Positions 18,450 to 28,227 of a stretch of DNA of 64,000 nt are shown here, piece by piece. The stretch lies in the NCBI RefSeq assembly GCF_020009625.1, contig NZ_JAIHLP010000002.1, positions 1,178,001-1,242,000 of the forward strand, in the 5' to 3' direction. Both the position numbers and the translations under genes were made by a program. Each line of letters starts with the position of its first letter. Positions within the stretch are counted from its first letter, which is position 1. Origin of the DNA: Leifsonia poae (lineage in GTDB: Bacteria; Actinomycetota; Actinomycetes; Actinomycetales; Microbacteriaceae). The notes under the pieces were generated by a model that did no database searches, was not told the DNA's origin, and saw only the letters and a program-made list of their open reading frames with translations.

Positions 18450-20916
18450 CGTCCGGCTCTGTCATCAAGACGGGCGATTCCACGGGAAGCCGGATCACGG
18501 AACGTGTTCCGGGTTCCATCGGATGCTGTCGGAGCGTCCCGTGGTGCGCATCCACGATGCCGCGCGTGATCGACAGACCGAGGCCGGCGCCGGCGGTGCG
18601 GTCGCGCCACGAATGCGCCGACGTCGGGCCGGCGCCCTCGTTCCTCGGCGGCATGCCGACGCCGTTGTCGACGACCTCGATGACCACATCGTCGGCCCCC
18701 TCAGCCCGGACCTCGACGCGCACGGCCGTGCCCGGCGGGTTGTGCCGGACCGCGTTGTCCATGAGGTTCATCATCACCTGTTCGAGCCGGTCGTGGTCGG
18801 CCCAGACGACAGGGACATCGTCTGCACAGCTGACCTCGATCGCCGCGGCGGCTTGTGGTGACAGACACGCCAGGGCCGCGTCGACCACCAGGGACAGGTC
18901 GACCCAATCGGGTCGCAAGCGCAGCATGCCCGATTCGATCATCGAGAAGTCGAGCAGATCGTCCACGAGCCGGCCCAGCCGTGCCGACTCACCGCTGATC
19001 CTGCTGAGGAACCGACGCTCGGAGTCGTGATCCCACGTCACGTCGGTCTGCATCAAGCTGGACGCCGAGCCGTGGATCGCCGTGAGCGGTGTGCGCAACT
19101 CGTGGGAGAGACGGGCGAGGAACTGGCTCTGCATCTCTTGCGAGCGGCGGAGCGCAGCCATCTCGCGGCGCGCCAGCTCGATGTGCTCCCGCTCCTGGGC
19201 GAGCAGGATCGAATGCCCGGCATCCTCGAGCAGCACCCGATCTTCGGCGCCGACGAGACGGGTGGACCACTCCGCGGCGAGCACGGTGGCCTCAGAGACC
19301 CGAACGAGCAGTCGGCTTCCGCCGTCGGCCAGGGACGAGACGTGCGCATGTCCTCGATCGTCGAGCAGGCTGAGACCCGACTCGACGGCCGACGCGAGCC
19401 GATCCGAGGGCGCGCTACCGAGGGAACCGGCGAACGCCCGGCAGGACACACCCTCGTCGTCGGCGTGCCCGTAGAGGCCGACCTCGTCGGCACCCACCGC
19501 CTCCCGCAGAGCGCTCAGCGCCGTGCTGATCCTGTCGGTGAGCGAGTCCGCCCCCGCCAGCGTTTGGAGAATCGCGCGGATCGTCTCCAATATCTTGTTC
19601 CGCGCGGTCAGCTCTGCCAGCAGCCGTTCCCGTTCGAGCGCCGTCGCCGCATACCCGGCGTAGAGGTTGACCAGATCGAGCTCTTCGCTGTCTGGCGACC
19701 CGATGTCCGGGCGGTAGATGTTGATCACCCCGCGCAGGTCGCCGCCGCTGGAGAAGGGGATGGCCCACCAGCTCGCGATCCCGGACTCGCGGAGCAGCGG
19801 TGCGAAGGGCGCCAGCGCTTCACTCGCCGTCACATCCGCGACGACGACGACGACATTGTCGGCGACAGCCGACGACGGCGGCGGCGGCGGCCCATTCGTG
19901 GTGGCGTTCAGCGGAACGCGGCGCCACGTCTCGTCCAGCGCCCGCGACAGACCGACCGAACCGACACAGCTCAGCGTGGGCCCGTCGAGCACGTGCAGGC
20001 TGAGCTGCTGGGTTCCCAGCGCCGCGCCGAGGGTCGAGAGGATGAGAGTGAGCCCCGCAGACGGCCCGGCCGAGCTGAGACGGCCGGCCGCGGTGAGCTG
20101 GTCGGCCAGGCCGTGCAACCGGCTCAGCTGGCGGCGCGGGGCGGAGGATGCGTCGTGCCCCGCCATGAGAGCGAGCAGCTCGTCCGGATGCGACCAGGCC
20201 GGATCGACCTGCGCCACGACCCGACCGTGTCGCAGCACGATCACCCGACCGGTGAGCCGGAAGAGCTGGTCGACGTCGTGCGAGATCAGCAGGATCGTGG
20301 TGCCGTCGTCGCGGAGCCGAAGGATCAGCTGTTCGACGTGGGCGGAATCGGCGCGACTCAGGACCGCGGTGGGCTCGTCGAGAAGCAATAGCCGCGGAGG
20401 CGGTGAGACGGATCTCGCCACGGCGAGGAGCTGACGTTCCGCCGCGGTGAGCGTTCCCACCATTCGGGTCGAGTCGGCGATCGGAATGCCGAGGTCGTCG
20501 AGGACCGCCCGCGCCCGGGCGTGGAGCCTCGACTCGGACATGAGCAGCCGACGTCGCTCTTTGCCGAGCATGAGGTTGGTCGCGACATCGAGGTTGTCCG
20601 ACAGCGCCAGATGCTGCCACACGACGCCGATCGTGCCGAGGGTGCGCGCCGACGGGTGGGCTGCCGGGTGCTCACCGTCGAGCCAGATCTCGCCCCGCGT
20701 CGCGCTGAGGTCGCCGCAGATGCACCGCAGCAGCGTCGACTTGCCGGCCCCGTTGTCGCCGGCGATGCCGACGATCTCACCGGGATAGACGTCCAAGTCG
20801 ACATCACGGAGAGCCGCCAATGGGCCGTAGTTGACCGCCAATCCACGTGCTCGAAGAACGGCCGACCCCGACCGTGCTTCCCTGACCGCGTGCGCCGCCA
20901 TAGTGGTCATTATCAC
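18442..20916 (-). CDS. Fusion of a sugar-importer ABC ATPase domain, GAF-like domains and a histidine kinase
   Basis: An 824-residue soluble protein with no membrane segment. Residues ~20-250 are a CUT2-type ABC ATPase: Walker A GDNGAGKST (53-61), Q101, signature-like TLTAAERQ (155-162), Walker B LLLLDEP (D180, E181) and H-loop SHD (212-214). Residues ~260-440 and ~445-585 look like two GAF domains; the first has a proline run (343-347). The kinase follows: H-box SHELRTP with His605, N-box near 717-721, G1 DNGVGMP (750-756) and G2 GAGLGLS (776-782). It overlaps the response regulator gene. The start may be GTG 20916 or ATG 20910. All catalytic motifs of both enzymes look intact apart from the weak ABC signature. 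Confidence 0.93.
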   Translation of the reverse strand: MIMTTMAAHAVREARSGSAVLRARGLAVNYGPLAALRDVDLDVYPGEIVGIAGDNGAGKSTLLRCICGDLSATRGEIWLDGEHPAAHPSARTLGTIGVVWQHLALSDNLDVATNLMLGKERRRLLMSESRLHARARAVLDDLGIPIADSTRMVGTLTAAERQLLAVARSVSPPPRLLLLDEPTAVLSRADSAHVEQLILRLRDDGTTILLISHDVDQLFRLTGRVIVLRHGRVVAQVDPAWSHPDELLALMAGHDASSAPRRQLSRLHGLADQLTAAGRLSSAGPSAGLTLILSTLGAALGTQQLSLHVLDGPTLSCVGSVGLSRALDETWRRVPLNATTNGPPPPPSSAVADNVVVVVADVTASEALAPFAPLLRESGIASWWAIPFSSGGDLRGVINIYRPDIGSPDSEELDLVNLYAGYAATALERERLLAELTARNKILETIRAILQTLAGADSLTDRISTALSALREAVGADEVGLYGHADDEGVSCRAFAGSLGSAPSDRLASAVESGLSLLDDRGHAHVSSLADGGSRLLVRVSEATVLAAEWSTRLVGAEDRVLLEDAGHSILLAQEREHIELARREMAALRRSQEMQSQFLARLSHELRTPLTAIHGSASSLMQTDVTWDHDSERRFLSRISGESARLGRLVDDLLDFSMIESGMLRLRPDWVDLSLVVDAALACLSPQAAAAIEVSCADDVPVVWADHDRLEQVMMNLMDNAVRHNPPGTAVRVEVRAEGADDVVIEVVDNGVGMPPRNEGAGPTSAHSWRDRTAGAGLGLSITRGIVDAHHGTLRQHPMEPGTRSVIRLPVESPVLMTEPDDG

Positions 20917-20961
20917 TCGCTCGCCTGCGTTATCGGCGACGGGCGGCTCTCAGCCGGCTGT

Positions 20962-21738
20962 TTAGAGCACCTTCGAGAGGAAGGCCTGCGTTCGCTGGTG
21001 CTGCGGATTGGCGAGCACTTCGCGGGGGTCGCCGGATTCGACGACCACGCCGCCGTCCATGAAGACGAGCTCGTCGGCGACCTCGCGGGCGAACCCCATC
21101 TCGTGCGTGACGACGATCATGGTCATCCCGGATGCGGCGAGACCCTTCATCACGTCGAGGACCTCGCCGACGAGCTCGGGGTCGAGGGCGGAGGTGGGCT
21201 CGTCGAACAGCATCAGCTTCGGGTCCATCGCCAGTGCCCTCGCAATCGCGACGCGCTGCTGCTGTCCGCCCGACAGGTGCGCCGGGTAGTGGTCGCCCTT
21301 CTCGCCGAGACCGACCCGGGTGAGCAGCTCCTTCGCGCGAGCAACAGCTTGCGCCTTCGGCACGCCTTTGACCCGCATCGGCGCTTCGACGATGTTCTCC
21401 AGTGCTGTCATATGCGGGAACAGGTTGAAGCGTTGGAACACCATCCCGATCTCGCGGCGCTGGCGGGAGGCCTCCTTGGGCTTGAGCTCGTAGAGCTTGT
21501 CGCCCTGCTGGCGGTAGCCCACGAGCTGACCGTCGACGGAGAGCCGGCCGGCGTCCACCCGTTCGAGGTGGTTGATGCAGCGCAGGAACGTGGATTTGCC
21601 CGAGCCGCTGGGGCCGACGATGCAGAGCACCGCCCCCGGTTGCACCGACAGGGAGATGCTCTTCAGCACCTCGTTGGAGCCGAAGCTCTTGGAAACGCCT
21701 TCGGCCAGCACCATCGGGGTCGTCGTCGTGTCGCTCAT
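20962..21738 (-). CDS. Polar amino acid ABC transporter ATPase (GlnQ-type)
   Basis: A 258-residue ABC ATPase with Walker [11 protein letters not shown]-loop [12 protein letters not shown], signature [15 protein letters not shown], Walker [15 protein letters not shown] and H-loop VTHEM, all exact PAAT-family forms. GGAGG lies six bases before ATG 21738; an ATG three bases earlier is closer than ideal. The start overlaps the permease stop by one base. The binding protein, permease and this ATPase form a three-gene importer operon. Confidence 0.95.
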   Translation of the reverse strand: MSDTTTTPMVLAEGVSKSFGSNEVLKSISLSVQPGAVLCIVGPSGSGKSTFLRCINHLERVDAGRLSVDGQLVGYRQQGDKLYELKPKEASRQRREIGMVFQRFNLFPHMTALENIVEAPMRVKGVPKAQAVARAKELLTRVGLGEKGDHYPAHLSGGQQQRVAIARALAMDPKLMLFDEPTSALDPELVGEVLDVMKGLAASGMTMIVVTHEMGFAREVADELVFMDGGVVVESGDPREVLANPQHQRTQAFLSKVL

Positions 21739-22733
21739 CATTTGCCTCCGCTGAGCCTGTCGGGGCCGGCTTCGCCGGCGGTGCCGTCGACGGCCGCCAC
21801 CGCGCCGGTCAGCGCGTCGTCGCGCCGTTCGGGTCGGCGCGCGTTGACTCCGCGCGAGAAACGTTTCTCCAGGAAGTACTGTCCGACCATCAGGATCGAG
21901 GTGAACAGCAGATACCAGATGGATGCCACGATCAGCAGCGCCACAGGGGTGTACGTCACTGCCGAGATCCCGCGTGCCACACCATAGAGGTCGGAGGTGA
22001 GCGGGATGGCGGCCACCAGCGACGTGGTCTTCAGCATCGAGATCACCTCGTTGCCGGTCGGCGGGATGATCACCCGCATGGCCTGCGGGATGACGATGCG
22101 CACCATCGTGTGTCCCCACGACATGCCGAGAGCCGTCGCCGCCTCTTCTTGACCGCCGTCGACCGAGAGCAGGCCGGCCCGCACGATCTCCGCCATGTAC
22201 GCGGCCTCGTTCAGCGCCAGGCCGATGATGGCGATGATGAACGCGTTCTGCATGAAACCGAGGTCGAACGACACACCCCAGTCCGTCCACGGGACCCCGA
22301 GGAAGATCTTCGGGTAGATCAGCGAGAACAGACCCCAGAAGACGAGTTGCACGTACACCGGCGTGCCCCGGAAGATCCAGAGGTAGAGCCAGGCGACTGC
22401 TTTGACCACCGGGTTCGGCGAGAGCCGCATGACCGCCAGGCAGAGGCCGAGGATCACGCCGATGACCATCGCGTACACGGTGAGCTGCAGGGTGACGAGC
22501 GCCGCCGCGCTGATCCGCTGATCGAAGAGGTATTTGCCGACGTACGGCCAGTTGTAGTCCTTGCGCTGCGAGGCGTCCACGATGAACCAGACGAGCAGCA
22601 GGACCAATACCACGGCGAAGACGATCCGCCACGGGTGTCGGAGCTTGATCGCTTTGATCGGCTCCGAGGGCGGGGCGCCGGCCGGCGACGGGGTCGACCC
22701 CATCGCCGGCCGGCTCTGGTTGCCCAGAGACAT
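21738..22733 (-). CDS. Polar amino acid ABC transporter permease
   Basis: A 331-residue HisMQ-type permease. A cytoplasmic N-terminus of ~35 residues is followed by about five membrane segments. The [12 protein letters not shown] motif, [19 protein letters not shown] (the EAA loop region) and [17 protein letters not shown] are typical. It probably works as a homodimer, since no second permease gene is present. ATG 22733 lies five bases after the binding-protein stop, so translation is coupled. The charged Arg/Asp C-terminal tail of ~40 residues is longer than usual. Confidence 0.93.
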   Translation of the reverse strand: MSLGNQSRPAMGSTPSPAGAPPSEPIKAIKLRHPWRIVFAVVLVLLLVWFIVDASQRKDYNWPYVGKYLFDQRISAAALVTLQLTVYAMVIGVILGLCLAVMRLSPNPVVKAVAWLYLWIFRGTPVYVQLVFWGLFSLIYPKIFLGVPWTDWGVSFDLGFMQNAFIIAIIGLALNEAAYMAEIVRAGLLSVDGGQEEAATALGMSWGHTMVRIVIPQAMRVIIPPTGNEVISMLKTTSLVAAIPLTSDLYGVARGISAVTYTPVALLIVASIWYLLFTSILMVGQYFLEKRFSRGVNARRPERRDDALTGAVAAVDGTAGEAGPDRLSGGK

Positions 22734-22738
22734 CGGGA

Positions 22739-23641
22739 TCAGCCCTTCGAGGCGGCGTTGATGTCGATCGTCTTCACGGCACCGTCGTCGACGCCCCACT
22801 TCTTGAGGATCGTGCCGTACGTTCCGTCGTCGACGAGAGCCTGCAGGGTCTTCTGGATGACCGGTGTGAGGGCTGACCCCTTGGCGAGAGCGATGCCGTA
22901 TGGGGCGACTTCGAAGGCCTTTCCGGCCGACTGGAGCTTGCCGTTCGACTTCGAGATCGCGTACAGAGTCACCGGCGAGTCGGCGCTGAGCGCGTCGGCC
23001 TTGCCGAGGATCACCGCGTTGGTCGCATCCTGCTGGGCGTCGTAGCGCTGGATCTGGATGGCGGCCTTGCCGGCATCCGTGCACGCCTTCGATTTGGCCG
23101 GAACCTCGTCGGTGTCTTCGGTCGTCGTGGCCTGTACGGCCACTTTGAGACCGCAGGCATTGTTCGGGTCGACCGTCTTGCCCTTCGGCGCAGCCCACTG
23201 GATCCCCGCGGTGTAGTAGTTCACGAAGTCGACCTGCTTCTCGCGTTCGACGGTGTCGGTGAACGAGGAGACGCCGATGTCGTCCTTGCCGCCGGTGATA
23301 CTCGGGATGATGTTGTCGAACGTCGAGATCTGATACGAGATCTTCAGCCCGAGCTTCGCGCCGATGGCATTGGTGAGGTCGACGTCCCAACCGGCGGGGT
23401 TGCCGTTGTCGTCTTTGTACTCGTTGGGCGGATAGGTGTCGTCCATGCCGACGGTGAGCACGCCGGCGGACGCGATGTCCTTGGGCAGTGATGCGGCGAG
23501 GGCGGCGTCTTTCGTCACGGTTCCGGCGCTCGACTTTGAGCTGCCGCCGGAGGGCGTGGAGTTGTCGACACAGCCGGCGAGCGCCAGGGCGGCCACGGCC
23601 ATCAGCGCGGCCGCCGGGGCCACGTATCGGATGCGCTTCAT
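22739..23641 (-). CDS. Amino acid ABC transporter substrate-binding lipoprotein
   Basis: A 300-residue SBP_bac_3 lipoprotein with lipobox LALAGC near residue 24 and a Ser-rich linker. Family hallmarks are [37 protein letters not shown] and the [15 protein letters not shown] region. It should deliver a polar amino acid to the downstream permease and ATPase; the exact ligand is not evident. A TATGCT box (minus strand, 23697-23692) fits a -10 for the operon, about 50 bp upstream of ATG 23641. Confidence 0.93.
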   Translation of the reverse strand: MKRIRYVAPAAALMAVAALALAGCVDNSTPSGGSSKSSAGTVTKDAALAASLPKDIASAGVLTVGMDDTYPPNEYKDDNGNPAGWDVDLTNAIGAKLGLKISYQISTFDNIIPSITGGKDDIGVSSFTDTVEREKQVDFVNYYTAGIQWAAPKGKTVDPNNACGLKVAVQATTTEDTDEVPAKSKACTDAGKAAIQIQRYDAQQDATNAVILGKADALSADSPVTLYAISKSNGKLQSAGKAFEVAPYGIALAKGSALTPVIQKTLQALVDDGTYGTILKKWGVDDGAVKTIDINAASKG

Positions 23642-23858
23642 GAGGATTTCCTTCTTCCGGGTGCAGGGGGATGCAGGAACGCAGTGAGTGGAGCATACCC
23701 CAGACCGGCCCGGGACCATTCACACGGATTCGCGCGTCCCACGCTCTTTTTCGCCAAGATTTCCGTCTTGTTTCGCAGAAAAATGCATGGATTTCGTTGT
23801 CGACAGCGAACTTCGCCACTCGGTGCAGCGGCACTCCGGGCCCGGCTATCGTCGAAGG

Positions 23859-24365
23859 GTGACCGAGACACCGACCGACTTCGCCGCGAATGCGACCGTG
23901 CTCGTGACGAGCCCCGCCGATCCGCTGGCCGCTCCGCTCGTGGAAGAACTCTCCCGCGAGTACGACGAACGCTACGGGCTCAACGACGGCATCCCGTCAT
24001 CGGTGGAGCTCTCCCGATACCCGGCGGAGCTGTTCTCGGCGGAGCACGGCGGCACATTCATCCTGCTTCTCGCCGACGGCGAGCCCGTGGCGGGTGGCGC
24101 GTTCAAACGCGAAGACGACGACACGGTGGAGGTCAAACGAGTGTGGACCCATTCCGGCTATCGACGCCGTGGCCTCGCCCGTCGGGTGATGGCCGAGCTC
24201 GAGGCGGAAGCCCGGCGGCGCGGTGTGCGCGCTGTCGTGCTCACCACCGGGGCGCGGCAGCCGGAAGCGGTCGCCCTGTACCTCTCGCTCGGCTATCGGC
24301 CGCAGTTCGATCTCGACGCCGATTGGGAGGCGATCTCCTACCTCGCGTTCGAGAAGGCCCTGTAG
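23859..24365 (+). CDS. GNAT-family N-acetyltransferase
   Basis: A 168-residue acetyltransferase. The acetyl-CoA pyrophosphate loop reads VWTHSGYRRRGLARRVMAEL, preceded by GGTFILLLADGEPVAGGAF and followed by the usual ALYLSLGYRP strand. The substrate is unknown. GTG 23859 is chosen because TATCGT (23847-23852) lies 6 bases upstream, a leaderless arrangement seen elsewhere in the window. The frame stays open upstream, so a longer form cannot be excluded. It is convergent with the lyase homologue. Confidence 0.85.
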   Translation: MTETPTDFAANATVLVTSPADPLAAPLVEELSREYDERYGLNDGIPSSVELSRYPAELFSAEHGGTFILLLADGEPVAGGAFKREDDDTVEVKRVWTHSGYRRRGLARRVMAELEAEARRRGVRAVVLTTGARQPEAVALYLSLGYRPQFDLDADWEAISYLAFEKAL

Positions 24366-24383
24366 GCGCGCAGGAGGAGCCGC

Positions 24384-25838
24384 TCAGAACCTCAATGCAG
24401 CGAGGGCCGCCGGCACGAGTTCCGCGGCGGCCAGGTTCGGCAATTCGTCGATGCCTCGGAAGAGGGGGCCGGTTTCCGCGCCGCTCGGGACGGCGCCCGA
24501 GGCGCGGAGCAGTTCCGCCGCGTGCAGCGCCTCGATGGCGAGCACCTCACCCGTGAGCGCGAGGGAGCGCCGCAGCAGCCGGAGCGCGAGCGGGGCGAGC
24601 GAGGCATGGTCCTCCACGCCCGAAAGCGTGGTGATCCCGAGGGTGGCCGGTGCCGCGAGCTGGCGCAGCTCGGCGACGGCAGACGCCGCCGCGTAGAGCA
24701 GCAGCCCCGGCACCCGGGTGGTTCCAGCAGCACGCGCAGGCGCGAGAGACAGCGAGTGGGCCGCACTGCGGCGCTCGGAGGCGGACGCGACATGAGCGAG
24801 CACCAGGCGAAGATTCTCGAACGCGAGTGCGAGCGGGAGCGCCTGGAAGTTGCCGCCGGAGACCATCCGGCCCGAGGCGATGTCCACCACAGGGTTCTCA
24901 CTGCGGGCGCCGAGCTCCCGCTCCAGTTCCCGCACTGTGCGTTCGACGCACTCGCGCAGCGCACCGTGCACCTGCGGCACCGTGCGGAACGAGAGCGGAT
25001 CCTGCACGGTCACCGCACGGTCGGGGCGCTCGAGCGCGCTGCCGGCCAGAGCCGAACGGATGGCGTCGGCCGAGACGAGCTGCCCGTCGCCCCCGCCCGC
25101 ACGCGCGACCGTGTCACTGAACGCGCTCAGGTTGCCGGCCGGGCCGGCCGCACCGACCGCCTCCAGCGACAGGGCGACCGCACGATCGGCCGCGTCGGCC
25201 AGACCTGCTGCCTCGGCCACGGCCAGAGACCCGACTCCGACGCTGTAAGCGTTCGAGCTGAGGACGGCCAGACCCTCGTGCGGAGCGAGCTCCACAGCCT
25301 CCAGCCCCGCCGCGGCCAGCGCTTCGCCGCCCGGCACGATGGCGCCGGAGGCGTCGAATGCACGCCCGGCTCCGGTCACGACCGCCGCGACCTCGGCGAG
25401 GTGGGTCAGATCGGCGGCACCCACCGAACCGCGCTCGGGGATCACCGGATGCACCCCGGCGTCGAGGAGGGCGGCATACGCCTGCGCCAATGCCGGCCGC
25501 ACGCCGGAACCACCCCTCGTGAAGCCGATCAGCCGCACCGCGATCACCGCTCGGGCCTCGCGACGCGTCAACGCATCGCCGACGCCCCCGCGATGGTTCG
25601 CGATGGTTCGACGCTGGAACTCGGCCAGCTCGGCCGGCTCTACCGCCGCATCCCGACCGGCGCCGAGACGGCGATTCAGACCGTAGACCGGCTCCCCCGC
25701 CTCGATGGCACGCTCGACGACCGCCCGCGAGGCCGCAAGCAGGTTCACCGTCTCGGATGCGAGCACGACGGAGGCTCCATCGGCCAGCGCGACCACATCC
25801 GCCACGCTCGGCGATGCCGGTCCGAGGACGACAGGCAT
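24384..25838 (-). CDS. Histidine/aromatic ammonia-lyase homologue lacking the MIO triad
   Basis: A 484-residue member of the HAL/PAL superfold. Conserved active-site landmarks remain: PVYGLNRRLG (Tyr52), QDPLSFRTVPQVHG, SENPVVD, SGGNFQALP and EDHASLAP. The loop that normally reads GSVGASGDLAP is GSVGAADLTHL (137-147), one residue shorter, so the Ala-Ser-Gly triad that cyclises into the MIO electrophile is absent. A classic ammonia-lyase reaction is therefore unlikely. As I recall, ergothionase is a MIO-free relative acting on a trimethylammonium leaving group. The gene overlaps the monooxygenase stop by one base and closes a four-gene run with cysteine synthase and a sulfurtransferase. Confidence 0.85.
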   Translation of the reverse strand: MPVVLGPASPSVADVVALADGASVVLASETVNLLAASRAVVERAIEAGEPVYGLNRRLGAGRDAAVEPAELAEFQRRTIANHRGGVGDALTRREARAVIAVRLIGFTRGGSGVRPALAQAYAALLDAGVHPVIPERGSVGAADLTHLAEVAAVVTGAGRAFDASGAIVPGGEALAAAGLEAVELAPHEGLAVLSSNAYSVGVGSLAVAEAAGLADAADRAVALSLEAVGAAGPAGNLSAFSDTVARAGGGDGQLVSADAIRSALAGSALERPDRAVTVQDPLSFRTVPQVHGALRECVERTVRELERELGARSENPVVDIASGRMVSGGNFQALPLALAFENLRLVLAHVASASERRSAAHSLSLAPARAAGTTRVPGLLLYAAASAVAELRQLAAPATLGITTLSGVEDHASLAPLALRLLRRSLALTGEVLAIEALHAAELLRASGAVPSGAETGPLFRGIDELPNLAAAELVPAALAALRF

Positions 25839-27142
25839 CAGAACGCCAGCAGGTTCTGCCGCAGCCCGCCCCCGCCGAAACCGGTGCGGATCAGTCCGCG
25901 CCGACGCAGCGCCGGCACGAGCGCATCGAGTGTGCGGTGCACATGGGCGGGATGCACCTGCCCCGTGAACAGGAATCCGTCTCCCCCGACCGCCGCACCC
26001 AGCTCACCCAGATGCTCGGCGATCTCGTCGGCGGTGCCGACGATCGCGAGCCCGTCTTTGCGGGCTCGCACCTGCAGGATCTCACGCAGCGTTGAACCCG
26101 CAGGTGCGGACTTCACGAAGTTCTCCAGGGTGCCCTGATTGCTGTTCGTAGTGAGCTCGGGCAGTGGCGCATCCAGGTCGAACGTCTTGAAGTCGACTCC
26201 GGTGAGATACGAGATGGACTGCAGCTGCTCGTCGATCGCCGCCTGTGTGAGCTCGGCGCGGGCCTCGCGCACGCTCGCGGTCTCCTCAGCGTTCGCCGTG
26301 ACCACCGGATTCACCACGAAGAGCACCTTGACACTGTTCGGGTCGCGGCCGTGCGCGAAAGCCACTTCGCGGATGGAGTCTCGGTATTCGCGCATCCGGT
26401 CGGGCGTCGAGGCCAGCGCCAGGATGACATCCGAGTTCTTGCCGGCGAAGTCGCGGCCACGACCGGACGCCCCCGCCTGCACCATCACCGGTTCGTCGGC
26501 GGCCGGAACGGTGTTGAGCGGACCGCGTACGGTGAAGAACCGGCCGTCGTGGTCGATCGTGCGCACCTTGGTGAAGTCGGCGTAGACGCCGCGTTCGGTG
26601 TCCTCGAGCACCGCATCCTGATCCCAACTGCGCCAGAGCTTGCGGACGACCTCCACCCACTCCTCGGCGCGGTCATAGCGCAGATCGTGCTCGATCTGCT
26701 TGTCGAGACCGTAATTCTGGGCTGCAAGGTCGGAGCCGCTCGTCACCACATTGAACCCGAGCCGGCCGTGCGCGAAATGCTGCAGTGTGGTGAGCAGCCG
26801 CGCCGCGGTGAACGGCTCGTAGAAACTGGCGCTGAGGGTCGGCACGATCCCCAGCTCGCTCGTGGCGCCGAGCAGATACGGCACCAGCGGCAGCGGGTCG
26901 TGCTTGGGAACGAACCGCGCCGCCGCCAGATTCACTTCGGCGCTGCCGCCATAGGTGTCAGGAACGGCGACGCCGTCTTCGATGATGAACAGGTCGAACC
27001 CGCTCGCCTCGAAGAGCCGCGCCGCATCCTGGTACACCTGCGGCTGCTTCCAGTCGTAGCCGATGCCGAAGCTGGGGTCCCCCCAACCCTGAACACCGAA
27101 CCCGGCGCCGAGGAACCACCCGAAATGAAGAAGTGAAGACAT
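25838..27142 (-). CDS. LLM-class FMN-dependent monooxygenase (NtaA/DszA family)
   Basis: A 434-residue luciferase-like oxidoreductase with GFNVVTSGSDLAAQNYG, LRYDRAEEWVEVVRKLW, a PVMVQAGASGRGRDFAGK substrate/FMN-loop segment and the C-terminal GGDGFLFTGQVHPAHV. It should oxygenate a small molecule using FMNH2. No reductase is directly attached here, so FMNH2 may come from another locus such as the reductase at 5857-6450. It lies between the lyase homologue and cysteine synthase, which suggests an organosulfur substrate. The start ATG 27142 lies 12 bp after the cysteine synthase stop. Confidence 0.9.
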   Translation of the reverse strand: MSSLLHFGWFLGAGFGVQGWGDPSFGIGYDWKQPQVYQDAARLFEASGFDLFIIEDGVAVPDTYGGSAEVNLAAARFVPKHDPLPLVPYLLGATSELGIVPTLSASFYEPFTAARLLTTLQHFAHGRLGFNVVTSGSDLAAQNYGLDKQIEHDLRYDRAEEWVEVVRKLWRSWDQDAVLEDTERGVYADFTKVRTIDHDGRFFTVRGPLNTVPAADEPVMVQAGASGRGRDFAGKNSDVILALASTPDRMREYRDSIREVAFAHGRDPNSVKVLFVVNPVVTANAEETASVREARAELTQAAIDEQLQSISYLTGVDFKTFDLDAPLPELTTNSNQGTLENFVKSAPAGSTLREILQVRARKDGLAIVGTADEIAEHLGELGAAVGGDGFLFTGQVHPAHVHRTLDALVPALRRRGLIRTGFGGGGLRQNLLAF

Positions 27143-27154
27143 GAGCGCTTTCTC

Positions 27155-28177
27155 TCAGACCCCGAGCCCGGCGGCGTTCAGCCACTCGGCGTCGAAGGCC
27201 TTGGTCAGATAGTTGATGCCGCCGTCCGGGGCGATCGCGACGACCACGGAGCCCGCGGGCGCATCGCGCGCCGTGCGCAGGGCGACGGCCACCGCCAGAC
27301 CCGAGGACGGCCCGAGGAGCAGCGCCTCCTCGGCGGCGAGCCGACGGACGGTCGCGTAGACCTCTCGGTCGTCGACGGTGTGCACAGCATCCACGACCGC
27401 GTGGTCGAAGGTCTCCGGCCAGAAGTCCCGCGACCAGGCCGTGCCGACCCCGTCGACGAGAATGCGGCCGGACGGTCCACCTCCGTAGGTGGAACCGACC
27501 GGGTTCGCGCCGATCACGCGCACCTCGCCCGCACTGACATCCTTCAGAAAACGCCCGGCGCCGCTCACCGTGCCGCCGGTGCCGATCGAGGCGACGAAAT
27601 GGGTGACCTGCGCGGCGGTCTGCCGCCAGATCTCCGGACCGGTGCCCTGATAGTGCGCATCCGGGTTGGCGGTGTTGGCGAACTGAGACGAACGCCAGGC
27701 GCCCGGGATCTCCGCGGCGATGCGATCGGCCACCGCGCGCGGGTTCGCCGGGTCGCTCGGGGCGGCCTCCCAATCGGCGACGACCAGCCGGGCGCCGTAG
27801 GCGGCGAGGATTTTGCGCTTCTCATCGGAGATGTCGGTGCTGTGCACGATCACCACCGGATGCCCGGTCAACCGGCCGATCAGAGCGAGACCGATGCCGG
27901 TGTTGCCGGAGGTCGCCTCGACGATCGTGCCGCCCGGCGCCAACGCACCGGAGCCCTCGGCTGTGCGGATCATGTTGAGCGCGATTCGGTCCTTCGACGA
28001 ACCGCCGGGATTGCGCCCCTCCAGCTTCACCAGCACGCGCGAGCCGAGCCCGCGCGTCACCGACCGCAGCTCGACCACCGGCGTGTTGCCCACGAGGCCG
28101 GCCACCGAGTCGTACACCTCATCCGAGGCGGCCGCCGCACTCAGCGGGCCGGGGCCCAGCACATCCACATCGCTCAT
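27155..28177 (-). CDS. Cysteine synthase family, PLP-dependent
   Basis: A 340-residue fold-type II PLP enzyme of the O-acetylserine sulfhydrylase/cystathionine beta-synthase group. The PLP lysine lies in NPGGSSKDRIALNM, followed by EATSGNTGIGLA (substrate loop) and SIGTGGTVSGAGRFLK (phosphate-binding glycine loop). It would make cysteine from an activated serine and sulfide. ATG 28177 follows TATCGT (28189-28184 on the minus strand) with no Shine-Dalgarno, so a leaderless start is likely. It heads, or is internal to, the run cysteine synthase, monooxygenase, lyase homologue. Confidence 0.92.
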   Translation of the reverse strand: MSDVDVLGPGPLSAAAASDEVYDSVAGLVGNTPVVELRSVTRGLGSRVLVKLEGRNPGGSSKDRIALNMIRTAEGSGALAPGGTIVEATSGNTGIGLALIGRLTGHPVVIVHSTDISDEKRKILAAYGARLVVADWEAAPSDPANPRAVADRIAAEIPGAWRSSQFANTANPDAHYQGTGPEIWRQTAAQVTHFVASIGTGGTVSGAGRFLKDVSAGEVRVIGANPVGSTYGGGPSGRILVDGVGTAWSRDFWPETFDHAVVDAVHTVDDREVYATVRRLAAEEALLLGPSSGLAVAVALRTARDAPAGSVVVAIAPDGGINYLTKAFDAEWLNAAGLGV

Positions 28178-28227
28178 GAACCGACGATATGTCGCCGCTC
28201 CCTGCCCCGCTCGCCTATTGCCCTCTA

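Noticed and set aside
20931..20961. Second copy or fragment of the importer ATPase between the kinase fusion and the amino acid importer
   Set aside because: The gap is too short and holds no ABC motifs; the only extra ABC domain is the one fused to the kinase.
23642..23858. Riboswitch in the gap between the amino acid binding protein and the acetyltransferase
   Set aside because: Only a -10-like box and a short inverted repeat are seen; no conserved aptamer core.
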